The notes under the pieces were generated by a model. That model did no database searches, was not told the origin of the DNA, and saw only the letters and a program-made list of their open reading frames with translations. This document shows, in pieces, positions 54,146 to 62,565 of a stretch of DNA of 64,000 nucleotides. This DNA is from CAVSRC01 sp963762605 (GTDB lineage Bacteria > Pseudomonadota > Alphaproteobacteria > Rhizobiales > Kaistiaceae). The DNA lies in the NCBI GenBank assembly GCA_963762605.1, contig CAVXLJ010000010.1, positions 1-64,000 on the forward strand, written 5' to 3'. The position numbers were made by a program, and so were the translations under genes. Each line of letters begins with the position of its first letter. Position 1 is the first letter of the stretch.

Positions 54146-54405
54146 GACGTATCTCCTTCGGTCAGGTGGTGGGCGTCGGCGGCGGCCAGGTCCAGCCCAT
54201 AGACGGCCTTCAGCCCCTGGATTCGCTCCAGCATTTCCGGCGTAAAGGGCGGCGCCTTGCCCTCCAGGGCGTGCAGCGCCATGCCCTCGATCAGCTCGGC
54301 AACCGAAATATCAAGATACTCGGCGAGGCCCTTGAGGACCTTCAGCAGCCGCTTTTCCAGGCGCAGCCCGGTCTGAACCCGCTCGATCTGCTTCATGGCT
54401 TCCAT
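54142..54405 (-). CDS. Small ribbon-helix-helix-like regulator
   Basis: An 87-residue protein (MEAMKQIERVQTGLRLEKRL, then LLKVLKGLAEYLDISVAELI). A beta strand rich in charged residues, then two helices joined by a short turn, matches a ribbon-helix-helix (CopG/Arc-like) fold. A perfect TATAAT lies almost at the start codon, and the palindrome just upstream (54414-54431) suggests autoregulation. A later in-frame ATG at 54396 would fit a near-leaderless start. It could instead be an antitoxin-like protein, but the neighbour is an SRPBCC gene, not a toxin. Confidence 0.7.
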   Translation of the reverse strand: MEAMKQIERVQTGLRLEKRLLKVLKGLAEYLDISVAELIEGMALHALEGKAPPFTPEMLERIQGLKAVYGLDLAAADAHHLTEGDTS

Positions 54406-54407
54406 CT

Positions 54408-54431
54408 ATTATATTGATACCAAGGTGTCAA
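54408..54431 (-). promoter_or_regulatory. Promoter/operator of the RHH-SRPBCC pair
   Basis: Plus-strand palindrome TTGATACC-AA-GGTGTCAA (54414-54431, one mismatch) next to a minus-strand TATAAT (54408-54413). A TTGACA in the palindrome is only 12 bases from TATAAT, too close for a normal sigma-70 promoter, so the -35 element is uncertain. Operator function is inferred. Confidence 0.55.
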
Positions 54432-54463
54432 GATGTCGCCAGATGAAAATCTTGCGCCTTGCC

Positions 54464-54492
54464 TTGACTCAGAAAGCTACTAGCACTAGCTT
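54464..54492 (+). promoter_or_regulatory. Promoter/operator of the hydrolase-TetR operon
   Basis: TTGACT (54464-54469), 17 bases, TAGCTT (54487-54492). A dyad AAGCTA (54474-54479) and TAGCTT (54487-54492) fills the spacer and -10. It is a plausible TetR operator, the repressor being encoded by the second gene of the operon. Confidence 0.6.
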
Positions 54493-54529
54493 ATTCGCTA
54501 TCGATAATAGCAATCAATGAGTGACTGTT

Positions 54530-55466
54530 ATGAAACCCGCCGCCCTGAGCCTTGCCTCGATCGCCGCCGTCGACGCCGCGACCGTCGCCGTCACCCCGTC
54601 CGAGTCCCTGACCGCACGCATCCGGAGCCACGCCATGCTTACCGATCCCACCGTCCGCTTTCTCGACCGCTCCGGCGGCCGCATCGCATACACCGATGAG
54701 GGGAACGGACCGCTGGTCGTCATGGCGCCGGGCTTCGGCGACCTCAAGGCAGGAATACCGCTTCCTCGCGCCACAGCTGGTTGCCGCCGGCTACCGCACC
54801 ATCACCATGGACCTTCGCGGCCACGGCCAGTCCTCGACCGGCTGGGACGACCACACCTGCGCCGCGCTCGGCAGTGACATGCTGGCGCTTGTCGCCCACC
54901 TCGACGCCGGCCCGGCGATTCTCATCGGCAATTCCATGGCCGGCGGCGCCGCCGCATGGGCCGCGGCTGAAGCGCCCGATGCGGTCGCCGGTCTCGTTCT
55001 GATCGACCCGTTCGCGCGCAATGTGCCGATGAGCTGGTGGAAGGCGGCACTCTTCAAGGCGGTCATGCACACCGCCTTCGTCGGCCCCTGGGCGCCGGCC
55101 GCCTGGGGCGCCTATTACGCCTCGCTTTATCCCACTGAAAAACCTGCCGATTTCGACGCCTACAAAGCGGCACTGGTCGCAAACCTCAAGGAACCCGGGC
55201 GCATGGCCGCGCTGCAGGCGATGATGCGTGCCGACCGTAACGACGTCGAGCCGCGCCTTGGCGCCATACGCGCCCCCGCTTTGGTGGTCATGGGCAGCCG
55301 CGACCCGGACTTCGACAATCCCGCCGACGAGGCCTCGACCATGGCCGACGTCGTCCACGGCACGGTCGCCATGATCGACCGCGCCGGCCACTATCCCCAT
55401 GCCGAGATGCCCGAGGCGACGGCCGCGGCCATCCTCGCCTTCCTCGCCAGCGTGACGACCCGCTGA
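54530..55466 (+). CDS. Alpha/beta hydrolase (frameshifted)
   Basis: About 311 residues after repair. The early frame gives FLDRSGGRIAYTDEGNGPLV and VVMAPGFGDL, the oxyanion part. At about 54750 the frame slips by an extra base; then RQEYRFLAPQLVAAGYRTIT and MDLRGHGQSS continue. The nucleophile is in LIGNSMAGGAAAWAA, the acid in VMGSRDPDFD, and the His in AGHYPHAEMPE. ATG 54530 (MKPAALSLASIA) was chosen; GTG 54521 is also in frame. It overlaps the TetR ATG by one base (TGATG), so it is under its own repressor. Confidence 0.87.
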
Positions 55467-56029
55467 TGCCCCGCGCCGGCCTGACTCCGGACGTCGTCCT
55501 CGACGCGGCAGCAAGGATCGCCGACGCCGACGGTCTGCCGGCGGTGACGCTCGCCCGTCTCGCCGCCGAACTCGGCGTGCGCCCGCCCTCGCTCTACAAG
55601 CATGTCGACGGGCTTGACGCGATTTTTCACGGCCTGGCGCTGCGCGGCCTCGCCGAGGCCACGGCCCGTTGCCAGCGCGCCACTATCGGCAAGGCGCGCG
55701 ACGAGGCGCTCTTCGCCTTCGCCCACGCCTATTGGCAATTCGCCCGCGAACACCCGGGGCTCTATGCCGCATCGGTGCGTGCCGCCAAACCGGGCGAGAA
55801 TGACGTCGCCGCAGCCGGCGACGCGCTGATCGGTGTCGTGCTGGCGGTGCTCGCCGGTTACGGTGTGAAGGGCGACGACGCGCTCCACGCCACGCGGGGA
55901 TTGCGTGCTGTCATTCATGGCTTCGTTTCACTCGATGCCATGGGCGCCTTTCGCCTCAAGCTCGACCTGGCCGAGTCGTTCGACCGGCTGCTCAGAGCTT
56001 TCGCCGGGGATCTGGCGGCCCGCGCGTGA
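55466..56029 (+). CDS. TetR/AcrR-family repressor
   Basis: A 187-residue regulator: the helix-turn-helix is TLARLAAELGVRPPSLYKHV, following DAAARIADADGLPAV. The C-terminal ligand domain (FAHAYWQFAREHPGLYAASV) is of the WHG/TetR_C type. Its start overlaps the hydrolase stop, so hydrolase and repressor are made from one mRNA, and the operator at 54474-54492 would give autoregulation. The inducer may be a substrate of the hydrolase. Confidence 0.92.
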   Translation: MPRAGLTPDVVLDAAARIADADGLPAVTLARLAAELGVRPPSLYKHVDGLDAIFHGLALRGLAEATARCQRATIGKARDEALFAFAHAYWQFAREHPGLYAASVRAAKPGENDVAAAGDALIGVVLAVLAGYGVKGDDALHATRGLRAVIHGFVSLDAMGAFRLKLDLAESFDRLLRAFAGDLAARA

Positions 56030-56061
56030 TGGCCGCCCGACAAGCACACTGAGGTGTCGTC

Positions 56062-56562
56062 ATGCACATCCGCGACGAGATGCCATCCGACCAAGCTGCG
56101 ATCGAAGCGGTAATCGCTGCTGCGTTCCGCGACATGCCCTACAGCCAACAGACCGAGACCTTCATCATGGCGGCGCTGCGCCGCGCCGGCGCACTCACCG
56201 TCTCACTGGTCGCCGAAGAAGACGGCCATATCTGCGGCCAGGCGGCCTTCTCGCCGGTCGAAATCGATGGCGCGCCCAGCGACTGGTACGGGGCCGGTCC
56301 CATCGCCGTGACGCCCGAACGCCAGCATTGCGGCATTGGCAGCGCCCTCATGGAAGAGGGCCTCGGGCGTCTGCATCGCCTCGGCGGCGGCGGTTGCATG
56401 CTGGTCGGCGATCCTGCCTGGTACCAGCGCTTCGGCTTCCACACCGAGCCGCGCCTCACTCTCGAAGGCGTGCCGCCGGAGGTCTTCATGGTCCTCGCCT
56501 TCGGCAAGACCATTCCCGCAGGCACGGTCGCCTTCCATCCGGCTTTCGCGGCGACGGCCTGA
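56062..56562 (+). CDS. GNAT-family N-acetyltransferase (YhbS-like)
   Basis: A 166-residue GNAT protein: the acetyl-CoA loop is TPERQHCGIGSALMEEGLGR and the C-terminal motif VGDPAWYQRFGFHTEP. It is similar in layout to the GNAT gene at 34757. The acceptor is unknown. It lies 32 bases after the TetR gene and could be in the same operon. Confidence 0.88.
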   Translation: MHIRDEMPSDQAAIEAVIAAAFRDMPYSQQTETFIMAALRRAGALTVSLVAEEDGHICGQAAFSPVEIDGAPSDWYGAGPIAVTPERQHCGIGSALMEEGLGRLHRLGGGGCMLVGDPAWYQRFGFHTEPRLTLEGVPPEVFMVLAFGKTIPAGTVAFHPAFAATA

Positions 56563-56644
56563 TTTTCGCGCTGGTCGGACGAACCGGTCTCGCCTATGCG
56601 GCGTGGTGCTCGCCACGCTGTCCGGGACGCGGCGCGCTTGAGCC

Positions 56645-57663
<1,019 letters not shown>

Positions 57664-57667
<4 letters not shown>

Positions 57668-58668
57668 GCCACCGCCTCCGCAACCGGCCCCGGATGGCCG
57701 ACCGGGCGGCCATGGGCAAGCGGATAGTGGCACAGCGCGAAGCCGGCCTTCGCCCCCTGCTGTGGCGGCACCTTTTCACGGCAGCGGTCGGTGGTGAAAT
57801 GACAGCGCGGCGAGAACAGGCAGCCGCTCGGCCGGTCGTAGAGGCCAGGCACGACGCCACCAATCGACGGCAGCGTGCGCCCGTCGGCCCGCTCCGGCAG
57901 CGAAGCCAGAAGCGCCGCCGTATAGGGATGGTGCGGATCGGCGAACAGTTCGCCGACATTCTGTTCCTCGACCTTCTGCCCGGCGTAGAACACCGCCACC
58001 CGTTCGGCGGTCTCCGCCACCACGCCCATGTCGTGGGTGATGAGGATCAGCGCCATGCCGGTCTGTTTCTGCAGGTCGACCAGCAGGTCGAGAATCTGCG
58101 CCTGGATGGTCACGTCCAGCGCCGTGGTCGGCTCGTCGGCGATGAGCAGCTTCGGATTGCAGGCAAGCGCCATCGCGATCATCACACGCTGATTCATGCC
58201 GCCGGAAAGCAGGTGCGGGAAAGCCTTGAGCCTGTGCTCCGGTTCGGGGATGCCGACCGCGTTGAGCAGATCGATCGAGCGCTGGCGGCGCGCGGCGCGG
58301 TTGAGCCCGAGATGGAATTTCAGCGCCTCGCCGAGCTGATAGCCGACCGTGAAGCACGGATTGAGGCTGGTCATCGGCTCCTGAAAGATCATCGCCATGT
58401 CCTTGCCGACGATCGACCGCCGCTGGCGCGGCGAGAGCGCGATGAGGTCGTTGCCGTCGAAGGCAAGGCGATCGGCCGTGACCGTGGCCGTCCATGGCAA
58501 CAGGCCCATGACCGCCAGCATGGCCACCGACTTGCCGGAGCCGGATTCGCCGACGATCGCCTGCACCTCGCCGGCGTCGACCGTCAGCGACACATTGTCG
58601 ACCGCGCGGAAGGCGCCACTGGCTGTGGCAAATTCGACGGTCAGATTGCGGATCTCGAGGAGCGGCAT
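57664..58668 (-). CDS. dppD: Oligopeptide/dipeptide ABC transporter ATP-binding protein (DppD-like)
   Basis: A 334-residue ATPase: Walker A VGESGSGKSVAMLAVMG, signature LSGGMNQRVMIAMALA, Walker B LLIADEPTTALDVT, and the CLFSPRCHFTTDRC oligo_HPY motif. It pairs with DppF as the heterodimeric motor. It begins 1 base before the dppC stop, so the four genes B-C-D-F form one operon. Confidence 0.93.
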
Positions 58669-58669
58669 C

Positions 58670-59602
58670 TCAGCTCCGCCTCAATTTCGGGTCGAGCGCG
58701 TCGCGCAGACCGTCGCCGATCAAGTTGATGGCCAGCACGGTGATCAGGATGGCAACACCGGGGAAGGTCACCACCCACCAGGCTCTCAGGATGAACTCGC
58801 GTGCGTCGGCCAGCATCGTGCCCCATTCCGGCGTCGGCGGCTGGGCGCCCATGCCGAGGAACCCCAGCGCCGCAGCGTCGAGGATGGCGTTGGAGAAGGA
58901 CAGCGTCGCCTGCACGATGAGCGGCGCCAGGCAGTTCGGCAGGATCGTCAGGAACATCAGGCGCATCGGCCCGGCACCGGCGATCCTGACCGCCGTGACG
59001 TAGTCCTTCGATCGTTCGGTCATCACCGACGCCCTGGTCAGACGAACGAAGTGCGGTTGGTAGGAGATCGCGATGGCGATCATGGCGTTAAACAGGCCGG
59101 GGCCGAGGATCGCCACCAGCACCAGGGCGAGCAGCAGGCTCGGGAAGGCCAGGATGACGTCCATCACGCGCATGATGACGACATCGACCGCGCCGCGCAT
59201 GAAGCCGGCGACCAGGCCGACGATGATGCCGCCGGTGAGCGAGAACGCCACCACCACGATGCCGATGAAGAGCGAATAGCGCGCGCCGAAAATCAGTCGC
59301 GACAGCATATCGCGGCCGATAGCGTCAGTCCCGAGGATGAAGTTCCACGAGCCGCCCTCCTGCCAAACCGGCGGCGTCAGCAAGTTGTTTCCGAACAGTT
59401 CGTCGGGCCCGTGCGGCGAGATCAGGCGGGCGAAGACAGCCGCGAGAATGATGGTGACGAGCACCACCAGACCGACGACCGCGCCGCGGTTCTCGATGAA
59501 ATAATGCCAGATTTCGCGCAGCGGCGCCGGATGCACGGCTTCGGCGCTGGCCTCTTCGTTCTCGGGCCCACGTTCCTCGGTGGGGAAAGTCGTCTCCGCC
59601 AT
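58670..59602 (-). CDS. dppC: Peptide ABC transporter permease (DppC-like)
   Basis: A 310-residue permease. The EAA-type loop is ARSVMTERSKDYVTAVR-like (ASVMTERSKDYVTAVRIAGA), typical of binding-protein-dependent permeases. About six helices are visible (GAVVGLVVLVTIILAAVFAR, VVVAFSLTGGIIVGLVAGFM, VILAFPSLLLALVLVAILGP). A 50-residue charged N-terminus precedes the first helix. Start ATG 59602 is 3 bases from the dppB stop. Confidence 0.93.
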   Translation of the reverse strand: MAETTFPTEERGPENEEASAEAVHPAPLREIWHYFIENRGAVVGLVVLVTIILAAVFARLISPHGPDELFGNNLLTPPVWQEGGSWNFILGTDAIGRDMLSRLIFGARYSLFIGIVVVAFSLTGGIIVGLVAGFMRGAVDVVIMRVMDVILAFPSLLLALVLVAILGPGLFNAMIAIAISYQPHFVRLTRASVMTERSKDYVTAVRIAGAGPMRLMFLTILPNCLAPLIVQATLSFSNAILDAAALGFLGMGAQPPTPEWGTMLADAREFILRAWWVVTFPGVAILITVLAINLIGDGLRDALDPKLRRS

Positions 59603-59605
59603 CGC

Positions 59606-60616
59606 CTACCTCACATGCCTGATGCGCGGATTGACGATGCTATAGACAACGTCAACGGTCAGATTGACGAACATCACGATGACGGCGATGAGCAGCAGCC
59701 CGCCCTGGACCACCGGATAGTCGCGCCGGAAGATCGAATCGACCATCCATTTGCCGACCCCCGGCCACGAGAAGATCGTCTCCGTGAGGATGGCGCCAGC
59801 CATCAGCACGCCGACCTGCAGGCCGATGGTGGTGACCACCGGGATGAGCGCGTTGCGCAGCGCATGCACGCCGACGACACGCCACGGCGGCAGGCCCTTG
59901 GCGCGCGCCGTGCGCACGTAGTCGTCGCCGAGCACCTCGAGCATGGCCGAGCGCGTCTGGCGCGCAATCACCGCCAGCGGAATGGTCGCCAACACAATTG
60001 ACGGCAGGATCAGGTGTGACACAGCCGACTGGAAGGCGCCCTTCTGGCCGGACAGCAAGCTGTCGATCAGCATGAAGCCGGTGACCGGCTTGAAGAAATA
60101 CAAAAGTGAGATGCGCCCCGAGACCGGCGTCCAGTGCAGCCAGCCGGAGAACACGATGATGAGCAGCAGCGCCCACCAGAAGATCGGCATTGAATAGCCG
60201 ATCAGCGCGCCGCCCATGGTGATGTGGTCGATGGTCTTGCCGCGCCTGACCGCCGCCACCACGCCGGCCGGAATCCCGACCGCGACGGCAATGATGATGG
60301 CGCAGGTCGACAATTCCAGCGTCGCCGGAAACAGCGTGAAGAACTCGCTGATCACCGGACGCTTGGTGACGATCGACATGCCGAAATTGCCGTGCGCCAG
60401 TTGACCGAGATAGACCAGATATTGCTGCCAGATCGGCAGGTCGAAGCCGTAATTGTGCAGCAGCTCCTTGTAGACGTCCGGGGGCAATCCGTGCTCACCG
60501 GCCATGAGCAGCACCGGGTCGCCGGGCAATACGCGCACGAATGCGAAGGCAACAAAGCTGACGCCGATGAACGTCGGTATCAGCAACCCGATGCGTCTTA
60601 CGAAATACCCCAGCAT
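59606..60616 (-). CDS. dppB: Peptide ABC transporter permease (DppB-like)
   Basis: A 336-residue permease. YFVRRIGLLIPTFIGVSFVA begins the usual DppB N-terminus; FVRVLPGDPVLLMAGEHGLP follows; the EAA loop reads RSAMLEVLGDDYVRTARAKG. It has about six helices. It is the first permease of the operon after the binding protein, separated from dppA by 137 bases with a strong hairpin. Confidence 0.94.
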   Translation of the reverse strand: MLGYFVRRIGLLIPTFIGVSFVAFAFVRVLPGDPVLLMAGEHGLPPDVYKELLHNYGFDLPIWQQYLVYLGQLAHGNFGMSIVTKRPVISEFFTLFPATLELSTCAIIIAVAVGIPAGVVAAVRRGKTIDHITMGGALIGYSMPIFWWALLLIIVFSGWLHWTPVSGRISLLYFFKPVTGFMLIDSLLSGQKGAFQSAVSHLILPSIVLATIPLAVIARQTRSAMLEVLGDDYVRTARAKGLPPWRVVGVHALRNALIPVVTTIGLQVGVLMAGAILTETIFSWPGVGKWMVDSIFRRDYPVVQGGLLLIAVIVMFVNLTVDVVYSIVNPRIRHVR

Positions 60617-60706
60617 ATCCTTACCCGGTCGCCCGACCCGTCATGGCACTTCACGACAGGACGCACAAGCTACTGCGGGCACGACTATGTCGGGAAAAGG
60701 CCGGAC

Positions 60707-60731
60707 GGCGCCGGGCAAAGTGCCCGGCGCC
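60707..60731 (-). terminator. Hairpin between dppA and dppB
   Basis: Perfect 11-bp arms GGCGCCGGGCA (60707-60717) and TGCCCGGCGCC (60721-60731), loop AAG. On the minus strand it is 23 bases past the dppA stop, with a GGCCTTTTCCC tail. It probably slows or trims transcripts so the binding protein is made in excess of the permeases. Confidence 0.65.
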
Positions 60732-60753
60732 ATTTCGTTACCGTCTGGCGAGC

Positions 60754-62355
60754 TCAGTTGCCAGCGATATCAACACCGTCGAAGCGGTGCGACCCAAGCG
60801 GGTCCATCTTGTAGTTCTCGACCGACTTGAGCATCGGCATGGTCACGACCGAATGGCCGATCGTGTACCACGGCGCCTGCTCCTTGAAGACGACCTGCGC
60901 CTGCTCGTAGAGCTTGGTGCGCTCTGCCTTGTCGGAGCTCTGCACGGCCTTCTTCGTCAGTTCGTCGAAGGGCTTGTAGCACCACGCGGCGACGTTGTTG
61001 GTGGTGCCAACGCTGTCGCAACCGAGCAGTACGGCGAGGAAGTTGTCGGGATCGCCGTTGTCGCCGGTCCAGCCGAGGATCACCGCGCCGTCATGCTTCG
61101 GGTCGCCGGCGAGCTTCAGGTATTCGCCCCACTCATGCTGCACAATGGTGACCTTGACGCCGATCTTGGCAAGGTCGGCCTGCATCAGCTCGGCCGTGCG
61201 CTTGGCGTTCGGCATGTAGGGCCGCTGCACGGGCATCGCCCAGATCTTCATCTCCAGGTTCTTGACGCCCGCCTCGGCCAGCATCTTCTTGGCCGCTTCC
61301 GGATCGTAGGGATCGTCCTTCACGTTCTTGTTCCACGACCACATGGTCGGCGGGATCGGATTGATCGCGGCCGTGCCGGTGCCCTGGTAGACGGCGTCGA
61401 TGATCGCCTGCTTGTTGATCGCCATGTTCAGCGCCTTGCGCACCTTCGGATTGTCGAAGGGCTTCTCGGTGGTGTTGTAGGCGAGGTAGGCGACATTCAG
61501 GCCGGCCTGCTGCATGACCGTCAGGCTCGAGTCGCTCTTCAGCGAGGCGATGTCGGCCGGGTTCGGATAGGCCATGATCTGGCATTCACCGGCCTTCAGC
61601 TTCTGCAAGCGCACAGAGGCATCGGGTGTGATGGCAAAGACCAGGTCGTCGATCTTCTGCTTGCCGTCCCAATAGTCCGGGTTCGCCTTGTAGCGGATGA
61701 CCGCGTCCTTCTGATAGGCGACGAAGGTGAACGGACCGGTGCCGACCGGCTCCTGATTCAGCAGTTCGGGATGGCCCCCGGCCAGCAGCTTATCGGCGTA
61801 TTCCTTCGACATGATCGAGCCGAAATCCATGGCCAGGTCGGCGATGAACGGCGCATTCGGCGCGCTCAGCGTGAACTTCACCGTGTAGTCGTCGACCTTG
61901 TCGATGCTCTTGATGGCATCCGGCATGCCCATGCCGACGAAGTAGTCGTACTGGCCGCCGGCGTAGTTGTAGTAGGGGTTCTTCTTGTCGAGCATGCGCT
62001 CGAAGGTGAAGACGACGTCGTCGGCATTGAAGTCACGCGTCGGGGTGAAGAAGTCGGTGGTCTGGAACTTCACGCCCTGGCGCAGGTGGAAGGTGTAGGT
62101 GAGGCCGTCAGACGAGACGTCCCACTTCTCGGCCAGGCCGGGGATGACGTCGGTCGTGCCGCGATCGAATTCGACGAGCCGGTTGTAGATCGGCTTCGAC
62201 GAAGCGTCGAACGTCGTACCTGACGTGTAGAGACCCGGGTCGAAACCTTCCGGGCTGCCTTCCGAACAATAGACTAGCGTTTTTGCACTCGCGGTACCGG
62301 CCAGTCCGGCCGCGAACGCCGCCACCAAGAGCAGCTTGGTCACGTGTTTCATCAT
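60754..62355 (-). CDS. dppA: Peptide ABC transporter substrate-binding protein (DppA-like)
   Basis: A 533-residue periplasmic receptor: the signal peptide LLLVAAFAAGLAGTASA is followed by KTLVYCSEGSPEGFDPGLYT. DAPFDVRK-like and PKVRKALNMAINKQ segments, and WTGDNGDPDNFLAVLLGCD, mark the SBP_bac_5 family. AGGAGGG lies before ATG 62355. It is the second of two tandem receptors and closer to the permease genes. Confidence 0.94.
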   Translation of the reverse strand: MMKHVTKLLLVAAFAAGLAGTASAKTLVYCSEGSPEGFDPGLYTSGTTFDASSKPIYNRLVEFDRGTTDVIPGLAEKWDVSSDGLTYTFHLRQGVKFQTTDFFTPTRDFNADDVVFTFERMLDKKNPYYNYAGGQYDYFVGMGMPDAIKSIDKVDDYTVKFTLSAPNAPFIADLAMDFGSIMSKEYADKLLAGGHPELLNQEPVGTGPFTFVAYQKDAVIRYKANPDYWDGKQKIDDLVFAITPDASVRLQKLKAGECQIMAYPNPADIASLKSDSSLTVMQQAGLNVAYLAYNTTEKPFDNPKVRKALNMAINKQAIIDAVYQGTGTAAINPIPPTMWSWNKNVKDDPYDPEAAKKMLAEAGVKNLEMKIWAMPVQRPYMPNAKRTAELMQADLAKIGVKVTIVQHEWGEYLKLAGDPKHDGAVILGWTGDNGDPDNFLAVLLGCDSVGTTNNVAAWCYKPFDELTKKAVQSSDKAERTKLYEQAQVVFKEQAPWYTIGHSVVTMPMLKSVENYKMDPLGSHRFDGVDIAGN

Positions 62356-62565
62356 TCTGTCCCTCCTGAGAGCCGCAACAAGGCGCGGCACTAACAGTCC
62401 CGATCCGGGACCGCGCTTCCGCGACGGTTCCGAAAGGGTTAGCGCTAATCGAGCCGACGCGCGCCGCGATTGCAAGGGGGCGTGCGCGTGAAAATGCAGC
62501 AGCCCATCTGACTTAAAAGAAAGTCGTTATTTGTCATAAACTTAGCAAGACCCCGCCAACCGCGG

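Noticed and set aside
54142..54405. RHH gene as an antitoxin of a toxin-antitoxin pair
   Set aside because: The coupled partner is an SRPBCC protein with no toxin-like features, so a regulator role is preferred.
58397..60001. Long plus-strand ORF opposite dppC and dppD
   Set aside because: Antisense shadow of ABC transporter genes with intact motifs.
60643..62223. 526-codon plus-strand ORF opposite dppA
   Set aside because: Antisense to a clear receptor gene, rich in Arg/Val/Asp and without motifs.
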